Of a stretch of 64,000 bases of DNA, positions 1-10,240 are shown in pieces. The notes below the pieces were generated by a model. That model had not been told where the DNA came from, did not search any database, and worked only from the letters and a program-made list of their open reading frames with translations. Both the position numbers and the translations under genes were made by a program. Origin of the DNA: Trichaptum fuscoviolaceum (taxonomy: Eukaryota; Basidiomycota; Agaricomycetes; Hymenochaetales; Trichaptaceae); NCBI GenBank assembly GCA_910574455.1, contig CAJSYZ010000010.1:2508770-2572769 (forward strand), given 5' to 3'. Every line of letters begins with the position of its first letter. Within the stretch, counting starts at the first letter, position 1.

Positions 1-559
1 GGAAAGAGGGAGAGGCGGTACATTAAGGAAAACGCATTCCTTTGTTGGCGTCAAGTCCGTGAGAATAAATGGATTAATCTCACCAAACCAAATCACATGT
101 TTTCAGGGTCTTGTTATGTCACGCGTTTACTAGTAGTACATAGTACTAGATCATGTCACATTGGGACGTCACCAAACTAATTAAATCCGAACAGTGCCCC
201 GCTCTCTTCGAAAGAGGTTCGCGCTTCGATAGATTTGCCCACCTCAGACACGAAGCACATTTGAGCAGCGCCATATGGGCTACCTTCAAACCGACCGACG
301 CTGATAGGACATTCTTTCGTTCAGCAAGAAAGATCGATAAGGTACACCTAGCATACATCCGTCTCGAGACCGGGTGCGCTATGTCAATCAATGGGATAGT
401 AAGTATTCTTGCGCAAATCAACACCATTGGAGATCTTTATTCATCCGATGAGAAGGCTTCCGAAGGACAACCCCATATGTCAGTGTTATTACCAGCTACC
501 GGGCCAAGTCCTAGTACTTGATAAGGCTTGGGATGCTAATAGCGATCGGGTAACCTGAC
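1..559. other. No supported gene; CTA/TAG palindromic tract
   Basis: Open frames of about 90-120 codons exist on both strands here, but none has a recognisable domain, splice structure or paralogue in the window. A short CTA/TAG palindromic tract (TACTAGTAGTACATAGTACTA, 129-150) recurs upstream of several genes elsewhere in the window. TGGATTAATC near 69 resembles the GGATTAATCC palindromes at 5 kb. Confidence 0.4.
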
Positions 560-1324
560 ATGGTATGTATGTGCCATCCTTTTCTCTTGCTCAGGTTTCT
601 CCTTGCTCACATCGCATTACTTCCAAGGAGCTTCACAACGACAAGCTTGTCAGCTATAACAGCTCTCCAACCACTCCAACTTTCGTTAATACTTCACCCA
701 TCGCTTTGCAAAGATTCAGGCTTTACTCCTCAAACAAACTCAGAAAGCTCAGATACTACCGGGACTAGTCCGGGACGAGAACAATCTCGCCGTGGGCTTG
801 TCAACCCGGATAACTTCCCTAAACCTTTCCAAAATCGCCCTGCTGGTCAATTCCATCTCCCATGGTCGCCATCCGCGTCGCAGACCTCTCATCCTACCTC
901 TCCGAGCAATCACAACTCCATGATCTCTATGGATGCCTCCATCGCGCCGTCAATGATGAGCTCCATTCTTGACGAAGCGCATGCCATCTCAATCAAGGCC
1001 GCGTTTGGGGATCATATCGTCGTCTTCCGGCGCGCTGATCGGGGCATCACTCTCGAGGAAGTGCGCACTAAAATCCATCATAAGCTGGTCAATCAGCAAA
1101 ACCTTAAGCTTTCCGAGAACTTCATTCTCATGTATAAAACCAACGCCACTCCTTCAACGTCAAGACCCGGCACGGGCGCTGGGCGAGCGCGGTCGAGCTC
1201 GATGTCATCAGTTGGTACGTCTTCTGAGGCACTCGCTTTGTGTCTTGTGTATTCACAAAACGATTGGCAGAATGTTGTCAATGCCTCTGGGGCAAAGATT
1301 ACTCTCCACATTATCAACGCTTAA
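560..1324 (+). CDS. PB1-like domain fragment, possible Bem1/Scd2-type C-terminus
   Basis: The frame is open to the TAA at 1322-1324. Its last ~130 codons look like a PB1 domain: a first strand with FGDHIVVFRR, a helix with ITLEEVRTKI, and a final strand ending KITLHIINA, separated by a Ser-rich loop. PB1 domains mediate heterotypic pairing of polarity and NADPH-oxidase scaffolds such as Bem1/Scd2 and Cdc24, usually at the C-terminus. The part before about codon 90 is low-complexity and does not look like protein, so the real N-terminus is either absent or joined by introns I cannot place. It runs convergently to the broken ARP10 copy. It is either a truncated copy of a polarity scaffold or the last exon of an unresolved gene. 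The PB1 call rests on pattern only. Confidence 0.35.
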   Translation: MVCMCHPFLLLRFLLAHIALLPRSFTTTSLSAITALQPLQLSLILHPSLCKDSGFTPQTNSESSDTTGTSPGREQSRRGLVNPDNFPKPFQNRPAGQFHLPWSPSASQTSHPTSPSNHNSMISMDASIAPSMMSSILDEAHAISIKAAFGDHIVVFRRADRGITLEEVRTKIHHKLVNQQNLKLSENFILMYKTNATPSTSRPGTGAGRARSSSMSSVGTSSEALALCLVYSQNDWQNVVNASGAKITLHIINA

Positions 1325-1717
1325 TTGTACATAACATTATTGTTCCTTCATTGATTTCTCTTGCGGATATCCATATCTTCGGAACATATATATCTTCGAA
1401 CTTCATTATTCTTCATCTTTTCCCTTTGCCGTCCTCTTATACCTTCCTGTATCGCATGGAGCAACATCTATTCTGATTTTCTCTCGGATTCTACAGTATG
1501 TTTGTACTACCTGTAACTCTTCGCCGCCATCCTCTGTCCTTCACTGTTTCTTATACCGCTCTTACATTACACACTCTCACCGTGCTGTTGTTTTACGTCC
1601 TGTGAGGCTTTCTATGTAGCTGGGAATAGATGGATTTCCATGTCTTCGATCTAAACCGGTTATTAGAAACCTTCGCAATTAAATTATTAGAATATACAAT
1701 AGGCGGAACCGCATCAA

Positions 1718-3696
1718 TCAGTAAGGAAAATGAGAGGACCTCAGGCTCCCACTGCAAGTTTCAACCTGCATAACGAGCGGCCTCGGAGCTCTGGGCGCCG
1801 GCGGTGCACCTTGTGGCAAAGGTGCCCTCGTCCAGTCTGGAAGGTGAAATATTCGCAGCGGAGGTTGTCCAGTCTGCTGCTCATTATCGCCATCAGCTGC
1901 TTCATCAGCAACCTCTGCTTCATCCCACTTTTCCCGAGTGATCTTGATTCCACCAATTTTCATTGCCCTGGATAGGAGAAAGTTTTCGTCAGCACAGCGT
2001 GTAGATTAAGAACTTCACGAAGTAGGACTAGAGCATCTTACCCTGCCAAAGAGCCTCCAACCCAAGGTAAAGCTACCGGAGTAAACGCGGGTGCCTTCCC
2101 CCCGGCGCTGTTGCCAGAGGTGGTGAAGGGTTGTTGAGTATCGCTATATAGAAGGTGCAAGAGGCCGTAGCGGAGTATACGGGTCATATGTGAGAGGTGC
2201 TGGTCGGTCCCGCCGAAGAGATTGACGATGTGAAATAGTAGGTCGAGTTAATAAGCGGACGAGTTCAGTATGAAGCCGAGGTATGAATCCAGGTAACATC
2301 GGCGTGCCTCCAACGACTAAGATGGACGACGCCATCGACTTGCGGAGATCTATCGGTACCTAGGTAATAGCGAAGCAGAGAAGCACACGAATGTGGGGTA
2401 AACAAGCAAAGGATCCGAGTATTAGAGATTTGACGTGACACCCAGACAGATTGAGTTAATGGCAAGTTAGCCTTTCAGTTTATATCTCGGGCGTACCTTG
2501 AGTAGGGCATCTAAGAGCACATCAGCAACACAGCTTTCGTCAACATCTCCTCCCTCAAATAGGTCTTCCGCCGCCCTTTCCCTGACCCAACCCGGAATAA
2601 CGAGGGTGCCTTTGCTCGTTCCTGATCCAACTTGCATGGTGGGGGAATCAACACGAATATGCAATTCTGTTGCGGTAGAATGTCGGCTGTATATCGTCGC
2701 CATGGCTTGGAGTCGATGCTCTCCCGTACTTCGGTCTATACCCGAGAAATTTGAGCTGAGCGCGTGCGTTAGAGAGGAGAACCCCGATGGAGATGTAACA
2801 GACGAAAGACGATTTGACGGTGGAGAAACGGGGAGATAAACGGAACCACGATTTATATCCTGGTCCTGGTCTGCTAGGCTTCAATCACCAGGTGGGACAT
2901 CTGTTTCTGTTGCGCCATCATCAACATAAACCATAGATGAATTTAGGTCAGCGTCGAAAGCCTCTCCAACAAAGCAACACCGAGCCTTTATGTCTTCCAT
3001 AACAGCATCTGTGAGTATGTCTTCAGGTACACGCATCGAGCGACTTGCAGCAGGGATGTTGGCTGCACCTCCTAGTGTACCAAGGGGCGGTAGATATGTG
3101 GCAAACATAAGAAGCAAAGCACGTAGATGTGAAGTCAGGCGTAAACCTGCTAATGGAGTTGATCGAATTAACGGGAAGAGTGGTCGTGAGGAGAATATCT
3201 AAAGACTTTATGAATAGAATCGTGTTGGTAGTATGATGTTCCTTAGACTTACTGGTAAGACCGTCGGTTTGAGGTGTCCGCAATCAAGAACGAGTCCAGT
3301 GATTCTGCCCACACCATCTGAGATGCGACAGCAGATGACTGCTGGCGAAAGAGAGTGATGGAATCTACATAACATTTCTTAGTTATTTTCAAAGCATAAA
3401 TGGCAGATAGTCAAACATGACACTCGCCATCATATCCTTAACATGCAGCGGCAGAAGAGGATCCCGTTCTGAGTGGACATGTGTCCGTGACAATGACCAG
3501 AGTGAGGTGCTTGGCTCTTTCTCGACATAAAGCACATCTCGGGGTCGGCCCTCTCCACTGAAGCCAACCTTCCAGATGTTCGAGCCTGAATCGATGATAA
3601 TTCTGTCCTCAGTCCCGTACAGAGAATGCCGCCTGGTCGTAACATAATAGGAGAGCTCTGCGCAGCTATGCCAGCACTAGCTGGCGTTGAAGGGTG
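1718..3696 (-). pseudogene. ARP10: Broken copy of actin-related protein 10 (dynactin Arp10/Arp11)
   Basis: The minus strand encodes nearly all of an actin-fold protein. An N-terminal phosphate-1-like segment (IIIDSGSNIWKVGFSGEGRP, about 3590) is followed by GVGRITGLVLDCGHLKPTVL (about 3290), an exon with LPPLGTLGGAANIPAASRSM (about 3090), GSGTSKGTLVIPGWVRERAA (about 2610), ILVVGGTPMLPGFIPRL (about 2310), and a C-terminus with WVGGSLAG joined to AMKIGGIKITREKWDE across an intron at 1968-2041. Arp10 caps the pointed end of the dynactin filament. Introns are kept (donors GTAAGT, GTACGC, GTAAGA), so this is not a retrocopy. Four lesions are visible: a one-base frameshift between the start region and IIIDSGS, an in-frame TGA at 2881-2883 inside an otherwise open exon, and two successive frame changes around 2130-2170 (LRPLAP, YIAILNNPSPP and SGNSAGGKAP lie in three different frames). 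The conserved blocks are well preserved, so decay is recent or some lesions are assembly errors. Confidence 0.75.
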
Positions 3697-3834
3697 CATC
3701 GCTACTCTTGATTACGGTGTTTCGGGCTTGATAGTCATTTTGTTGTCTTTGTCCGCAGTTTATAGAGAGAATCTGTAAGATTTGTGGTAGTTTACCATCC
3801 AAGTTACCAGTGGAGTGCCAGTGGCCGCTGGAGC

Positions 3835-3860
3835 TTCAAGTTCAAGTTCAAGTTCAAGTT
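3835..3860 (+). repeat. TTCAAG hexanucleotide microsatellite (4 units)
   Basis: TTCAAG is repeated about four times in tandem in the region upstream of the ARP10 copy. Shorter TTCAAG or TCGAAC runs occur at 27,798 and 31,762, so this looks like ordinary microsatellite sequence. Confidence 0.7.
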
Positions 3861-4026
3861 GAGCGTGTGAGAAACGCGTCGCGACGGGTCATCCGACTCA
3901 TTAGTAGACCACCATCCCCCCATCCCCAGCCCTCGAGCCGATACTCTTCCAGCTCTCCATATGATCATTCCTATCAACACTGATTCAGCGACAGCAAATG
4001 ATACATGATCATGATGTCCAATCATA

Positions 4027-4833
4027 CAGTCTTGGACGGGTCTTTGAAACACCACATTTAAAGCCTTCAGATTTCTTAGTTTTGGATATATTTTCTTAAA
4101 TGTTTCGTGCTATATGTATAGCATATGTACTAAAGATCTCAATTCCAAAGTTTGGCGTGCATAGAGACAGTCTTACAGGTGGAAATAAATAACAAAGATT
4201 TTGGTCATTTTACGGGCCTCGTAGTCCTTGAAACACACTTTTTCCCACGAGTCTTGTGGACATCTCTTTCTCAAGTTCAAATACCCAGAGTACATTATAT
4301 GCATTTTGACCTCATATTTCGTATTAGACATGTATTATCGACATACACATGAAGTTTTATATAGTTTGAAGGCAAAACTAAAGTTGTAGAGCTCAAATGG
4401 TGGGTTGGCTAGATGCAATTACCCAATTAGGAAGGTAGAGGATTTTCGGACATTAAGAGCCAACATAATCATTTTGTACTTGCACTGAGAGATTCTAAGA
4501 CCGAATTGCCATAATTCTTGCATATTTAGAGTCCGGTATCTACAGAGGATTTTTATACACTATATCTACAAGATATATGGTAAGATTAAAGGAGCAATGA
4601 ATTGTTTGCATATTTCACGCTCCTTTTGGAAATTTGTAAACTTACAAGAACTGACACTGTTTCATCCATATCTCAAGAGCAACTGGAGCAATTAGCTCCA
4701 GTTTTTCACTGCATGCTGTACTCATATCATAGTAATATAATAAAGCTTCAATGATATAAAATTGAGCTGTGGTACCGAGGAAATGCAAAGTGTCTCATAC
4801 ACCGTGGGTGTTTCAAAGACCCGTCCAAGACTG
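4027..4833. mobile_element. Tc1/mariner-like MITE with 27-bp perfect terminal inverted repeats
   Basis: The left end CAGTCTTGGACGGGTCTTTG continues AAACACC and is matched by the exact reverse complement at the right end (4807-4833). Both ends are flanked by TA (4025-4026 and 4834-4835), the usual Tc1/mariner target duplication. The 807-bp interior is AT-rich and has no open frame long enough for a transposase, so it is non-autonomous. Family assignment rests on the CAGT start and TA duplication. Confidence 0.85.
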
Positions 4834-4872
4834 TATATATTGCTTTCACTTTCCAAGAAAGTAAGTTCGTAT

Positions 4873-4948
4873 ATAGTGTAGTGGTATCTCTGCTTTTAAT
4901 AAATTGTTTATTTCTATCTTGGAGTTCGATTCCCGCCGGGACCTAATT
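4873..4948 (+). other. tRNA-like sequence with A-box and B-box, degenerate
   Basis: TAGTGTAGTGG matches the RNA polymerase III A-box (TRGYNNARNNG) and GAGTTCGATTCCC, 50 bp further on, matches the B-box (GGTTCGANTCC). No clean cloverleaf can be folded: the anticodon arm is AT-rich and the T-stem is imperfect. It lies just outside the right end of the 4.0-4.8 kb MITE. The same A-box word occurs in the tRNA-like arm of the element at 15.2-15.9 kb. It is probably a tRNA pseudogene or SINE head. Confidence 0.5.
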
Positions 4949-4975
4949 GTAAATTAATGTTTTACTTACCTCAAC

Positions 4976-5105
4976 GGATTATTATGGTCCCACGCCACCG
5001 GATTAATCCACTTTTGGCCGCACACGGTCCATCCCTTCGGTCGGATTAATCCGTTGCGTGGATTAATCCGGGGTGGCATCGCTGACGGCCCCGGATTAAT
5101 CCAAA
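4976..5105. repeat. Cluster of GGATTAATCC palindromes
   Basis: The palindrome GGATTAATCC, or a one-base-shorter form, occurs four times in about 100 bp (near 5000, 5043, 5069 and 5092), with a related GGATTATTATGGTCC just before. The spacer includes CCGCACACGGTCC and GGCCCCGG. No gene overlaps it. It could be arms of a decayed foldback element or a cluster of protein-binding sites. Confidence 0.65.
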
Positions 5106-5829
5106 CAGCTGAGGTGATCGAAGTTCGCGACTTGGAATTGTTGGAGACTATCGGATTCTATGTGTGTATAGTGCTTGTTGCTCATTCACTTTACTCCGTG
5201 CTTATTGTACCATCTCTATAGCACAATTAGATGACCGACACATACAGGTTTGTGGGGTATTCGCGCGTCGCATCAGAGCCAATGAATCCTTATATGTAGT
5301 TCAGTACAGAACCATTGGGAGAAGCACCTTTTCGGGTAGCCAAGTACAGTATGCTGGAGAAAATATAACTGGCAAAACTATAACTAACGATTTACAAAGA
5401 ATAGGGAAGAAAGTATAATATCCACTGGAAAACGGGCACAATTTCATATTTGGGACAAGACTGTGCAGACTTATTACTATAAGTGAGGGAGCAGCACACT
5501 CTAAGACATCAATCGTATATCTTTACTCCCATACTACTACATAGATGCCAGTGTTCTCGACATCTGTAATCTGTTACTATCATTTTCATGTCTACCTTGA
5601 CTAAAAATTCAACTAACATAGTACTTATTACACAAATTGTAACATAGTCATATGGCAAACAAAGATGCATTGAAGCATATACTTGTTACTGTGTGTCCAA
5701 GAATAACACAGATAGGAGTTAGAAGTGAGTATCCATGACATGATGGATGAAGCATATTTTCTTTTCTGTACAAAGTATTCGAATGTCCTTGTAGTCCGGC
5801 TTACAATCATGTAGGATCAAACGAAAAGG
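5106..5829. other. No supported gene
   Basis: AT-rich sequence with an 84-codon open frame (5164-5418) that has no recognisable motif. I see nothing else in it. Confidence 0.4.
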
Positions 5830-7592
5830 GACTCCAATAGCAGTAGCCGGTATTGCTCCAATAAGTCACGAAACTCCTCGATTTTCTCTCATAAATTGTC
5901 ACTGGTCAGCTGAGTCAGGTTCCGTAGTGCCTTCAGAGGTACGACAAGCCGCACAAGCTCAAGTTCCTTCAGATACGTAAGGTGTTCGACTTGCAAAGCC
6001 TTTACTGCGAACGGACACTCATCATCGACGCACCAATCTCGTTCTCTATGTTCCGTGTTGAAGTTCCCATTGGAAATACGGAGGTGCTCAAGGCTCGGGG
6101 CCCATGCATCGAGGCACCGAGGCAGAGGACTCGCCATTGTCCTAGGGTGGCTAAGAATGACGAGCTTGACTGTTTTGAATCACTGCATATGCTATGCAAG
6201 GAGGGCATTGAGGTCACGATCATTGAATGTGTAGCCATGATTTCGCTGATTGCTGTATCCCAAAGTGAGAGACTCAAGCATGAATAGAGTCCCCGGCGGG
6301 CTGGGCCAAGCCCACTGGACCCTAGGGCTGGCCCGACCCAAGCCCTAGGGTCGGGTCAGAATAGGGCCGGGCCGGACGTTGCCTTAGTAGGGTCGGGCCA
6401 AGGGCCAGCTGCATTTTCCGGGAAGCTGGCCCTATAAAACCCGACCCGACCCTTGACCCTATTTAGGTAACAATTACCCGTGATAAGCCGGTTTTGTGCA
6501 CAACTTTGGCCCGTAAATCTGGCAGTTATAGCTGTATTTACTAACTACTTCTTTAACATGTACGTTAAACTACCTGATTTGGGCTTTTAAGACTTAAATA
6601 ACCGTGGAACACTGTATTTAGACACCTTATGTGTTGCATAATGCCCCATGAGAGTTTAATTTATATACTATTCATGTTACAATAGGGCCAAGGGCCGGGT
6701 TAGGGGCTCAACCCTAGCCCGACCTTATTTTGACCCGACCCTAAGGCTGGGTGAGGGTCGGGCCAAGGGTTAGCACTCCCGGAAAAAATCCTGGCCCGAT
6801 AGGGTCGGGCCAGAGCTAAAAAAAGGTGAAGGCCGGGCCCGACCCGACCTTTGGGGACTCTAAGCATGATCGGATACCGGCCGGTCTAGCTGTCAACATC
6901 GATGGGCTCGTCAGGACTGTTGATATCCTGACTGTAAATAGCAAATCTCGTAAGTGAGAGAAACCGAGGAGCCGGCCAGCTTCTGCATAGTATTTTAAGT
7001 AGATGTGCAAAGTCGCAAAGACCATCTCGGTCTAAGAAAGCTGGTATGCACCCCACGTTTACAGTGAGAGAGCGCAAAGAAGTCTGCCTTTCCAATGCGT
7101 CTAGTACTCCTCGCTGCTGGACTGGTGTACACAGTAGTTGTCCAAGTGAATATCTGTTAAAGCTGGGCACATGCGAGTGATCTGCACGTGATGGCTCATT
7201 TCTTCTTTTCTTACTTTGCCTCCACGCCCAAACGTTCTCCAATGCAAAGAATCGTCCGGTCGGGTGATCGTCAAATCTTTCACTAGGTCCGTCTCTGTTT
7301 CGGCCAACTTGGAGAGCAGCTGGAGTGTTTTACGCGCAAGGCGCAAAGATCCACAGCCGCGCCTGACCCTCCCGGAAGGGAATGTGACACCGTCGCCAAG
7401 AGATAGAGTTCGATAGAGAATGGGTCGTGCGACAGATCGGAAGACGCTCAAGTAAAGGAGGGGCGCGATCGGAGATGGTATGGAGGGTTCATCGGCACTA
7501 TCGTAAGAGGCCAAAAGTTCTTTAACAATCATTGTTAGGATCTCGAATGGCATCCTCTCCATCCACACTGTCTTCAATAAGGGATACGCCAT
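5830..7592 (-). pseudogene. F-box/LRR pseudogene, paralogue of the 28.6-30.1 kb gene, split by a MITE
   Basis: The 5' end encodes an F-box-like start (ERMPFEILTMIVKELLASY), then RSVARPILYRTLSLG, as in the intact paralogue at 28.6-30.1 kb. The frame then breaks near 7130 and continues as VLDALERQTSLRSLTVNVG in another frame. The next homologous block (LESLTLGYSNQRNHGYTF, about 6270) lies on the far side of the hAT-like MITE. Stops follow near 6195, and the C-terminal block CLDAWAPSLEHLRISNGNF lies at about 6110. F-box proteins recruit substrates to SCF ubiquitin ligases through their variable LRR part. Two frameshifts, stops and the insertion make it non-functional. Confidence 0.8.
6284..6861. 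mobile_element. hAT-like MITE inserted in the F-box pseudogene
   Basis: The left end ATAGAGTCCCC and right end GGGGACTCT are inverted. Eight bases, AAGCATGA, are duplicated directly at both edges (6276-6283 and 6862-6869), as expected for hAT transposition. About 170 bp at each end are built of GGGTCGGGCC/GGCCCGACCC repeats in both orientations, giving very GC-rich ends around an AT-rich core. There is no transposase frame in the 578 bp. Confidence 0.8.
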
Positions 7593-7987
7593 ATTGATAG
7601 AAGTTCGTGTGGTATGTGGGTGGAAGTCTGAAGAACATGGTCATAATCTGTGCCATCAGACCAGAGGACGGTACGTACCAGTAGGAAGGGAGTGATTCGT
7701 AGCGAAGGGAGGAGGGGCTAGCAATGTCGTGGCTTTTATAGCATCTGATAGTTGTGGTCCGTGACTCCGTGTAGTTTTGTGGTTAAGGGATACCGTGAAC
7801 CACAATAGATTATCCGCTGCCGTTTGGTCCTTTCAATTTCAGTGCAACTGACCTTGCTTAAGCATTGCCGAGTAGGGAGTACTATGGGGTGAAAACATGT
7901 ACAGAACATATGTACACATCCATGCATTGACCTATATTGGCTTAGGATGGCAACGGGATATTTGCATGTAGAGGGACTTGGTGAGCT

Positions 7988-8092
7988 CCAGCGCGGCTTC
8001 TCCCACCTGCAAGCGCAATGTCTCACTACAGCATCCTTCGTGGAAACCTTTCCTTCTAGATTGTCAGCAAAAGACAGCAGCGTGCGGAGCGC
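7988..8092 (+). repeat. Diverged partial copy of the 46.6-47.7 kb foldback-element arm
   Basis: The stretch with GCGCGGCTTCTCCCACC and CCTTTCCTTCTAGATTGTC resembles the inner arm of the inverted-repeat element at 46,860-46,975 (GGGCAGCTACTCCCAC and GCCTTTGTTTCTAGATTGAC). It is short and diverged; no ends were identified. Confidence 0.4.
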
Positions 8093-8378
8093 ACGGCCGA
8101 GTTGATATGCTCTTTCGGAACTTCGTTGCGATTAAATCAAATCGGCAATGACTTGCAAGGTGTCAACTTTCGCCATACTTCCCAAATGCTACCTCGAACT
8201 GTACCTTCACTAAAGTCAAATTTGGCATCTCAGGTCACGAGCAACTCCCGAATTCGACAAAGCGCCATAGGTAACTATTGGACACATCTCTATCATTGTG
8301 CTTGAAATGAGTTCTGGCTTAGACTATGTCCATCCATGTACATACATACATTGCCGTCTCGTTATCTCTCTTTCTGAC

Positions 8379-9008
8379 TCAAGCTTGCGGTGGTGGGAGT
8401 GAATCAGCAGGGAAGAAAAAACCCTTCTCCTTCGGCGGCTGTTCATCCAACGTGTTAGATAGTTTAGAAGGCTTTGATTGAGTGCATACCTGAAAGAAGC
8501 CAGACTGCATAAGTTCATTATAGAGTTCGCTCTTGCCATGTCTATAGTTGGCGTTCCGTAAGTTTAGCTTACTGGACTCTGGTTGCGATGTAATCGCACT
8601 TACGCTTCAACAGCTGCCGCATCCACATATCTAAGGAAATCACATGTCTGAGTAGATAGGCCTTTGAGAAGAGAAGGAAACAGAGTGACATACTTCTCCC
8701 AAGCTACGAACTCATCACCGAAGCGTACGATCTCGTATTGAAGTGTTCCCGGCTCGGCATCCGAATCCGCGCGGGCCTTTAGTTTGGCGAGTAGCTGTGC
8801 GGCAGCATCGGCTTTACCCGGATTTGCTGTCAGCTGGCGATAACCATAATCGATGCGATAAGTTCAACACGTTCAGTCAAGGCATTCCGAGCGGAAGGAC
8901 AACATAAAGTTGACATTAGTGATACTACATGGATTCAACAGAAGATCCCCGACTCACGCGTAAGTTAATGATGACTGCTCCCTTGATGTCTTTCGGTGTT
9001 TCTGCCAT
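8379..9008 (-). CDS. Small ABM-fold (antibiotic biosynthesis monooxygenase-like) protein
   Basis: Five exons give a 109-residue protein: 8958-9008, 8694-8833, 8604-8630, 8490-8541 and 8379-8438. Introns are bounded by GTGAGT/CCAG, GTATGT/TTAG, GTAAGT/ATAG and GTATGC/ACAG. The reading frame is kept across all of them, which is the main support for the model. The product begins MAETPKDIKGAV, then TANPGKADAAAQLLAKLKA, LQYEIVRFGDEFVAWEKY, AHGKSELYNELMQSGFF and a Pro-rich tail. This strand-helix-strand pattern, with W-E-K-Y and a final 'SGFF' strand, is that of the ferredoxin-like ABM fold. ABM proteins dimerise; some are quinone-forming monooxygenases, others only bind ligands. There is no signal peptide, so it is probably cytosolic. 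The substrate cannot be told. Confidence 0.75.
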
Positions 9009-9239
9009 CTTTCAGTGATACTACTTTTCAGGAAATACGCGTGTATCAGTTGCAAGTGATGGTCGATGATAGCTTGATCTGCTAATGCGAGACGAAAGCA
9101 GAGGTTTCTTGTGTTGGGTGTGGTTACTGTCCAGGCTGCGTTATATATGTATCCATTTTGACCAGAGAGGGTCTTGCACACGTTACTAATGAACTGCAAT
9201 CAGTTCTTCACATTAGTCATTTCCCTATACATACGTGAG

Positions 9240-10240
9240 CGATATCGCATAATCATCACGAGGTTTACATTTGGATGGCGCCTTCGAAGGTACTCTGGGA
9301 GTTTCCGAGAGCAATATAGGTTTGATCGTTAATCGAAGGAACAGGATGACAATCAGAACCTGACTTACAGATACGTCCGCACTGTCGGGTAGAAAATAAC
9401 TATTTCCACGGGTGTTACGGTGACAACTTAGGGGTCAGCATACTCCCTGGCTGGGATGTAGTTCATCTTCTCTAGATCGGTGAGGGTTGTCATATTAGAC
9501 AGTACAGCGCATTAGTCTGCAGTTGTCCAAGGAGGAAATGGCCTCGTCCAAGAACCAATACGTACTGGGGTAATCCATCACATACGCGTCAGACTTGAGC
9601 TGGGTGAGAGACCGAGCGCATAGTCACTCACACAGTGTGTCTAATTTGCCGTCGCTGAGAATTTCGTTATTGAAGTCGAAACGGGAAATGAAGAATGTCC
9701 TTACACCGCAGGTGCACATCGTAAGGCTGCACATTCACTGTTTGTCAGCGCGGAGGTCTGCCAGTGGGCAGGAGTCAGATACCTGAGATATCGGCACTTC
9801 CGCTCCATATCCCTCAACGCACTCCACCTGGATGCTTCGTAACTTCAGCCACTTTAGCACCATGTCGCAAAGCTGCAAGAAGCTAATTTGCCCCGACGCG
9901 GAGACATTTCGTCAGTCTCGCGAAGTGCTTTGCGTTCAGGAAGAGCTGCAGAAAGTTGGACGTTGCAGTCGCGCAACCGATGCAGCTTCCTTGAGAGCTC
10001 GCCTCAACTTATGAATCGAACAAGGCTTCCGCAGTTTTTTGTCCATCAATTTCCACGAGTTGAGAAAAGTTTCTGCGCTTCTCGCGAGCCGTCGCCTGTA
10101 TAGATTCGTGAAGGATGGGTGAGAGTTACGTCCGGGAGGAAAATTTGAACTCAGATAGTCTTTCCGATAGGTCTTCGGGTCTCATATTGGAAGTGATGGT
10201 CAACATCATTTCGCAGGTAAGGATGCATCATTCATTCTAT
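9240..10240 (-). pseudogene. Decayed F-box/LRR pseudogene
   Basis: Read on the minus strand, this stretch parallels the intact F-box gene at 20.0-21.3 kb almost throughout. Shared blocks are the start with the GTAAGGATG context (about 10,230), the MVLKWLKLRSIQVECVEG-like LRR (about 9,840) and the GCHRRTNSEC-like turn near 9,740. No long frame survives: stops and indels break every block. It is a whole-gene relic, not a fragment. Confidence 0.65.

Noticed and set aside
153..521. 122-codon frame at the window start
   Set aside because: An equally long frame on the other strand, no motif, no paralogue.
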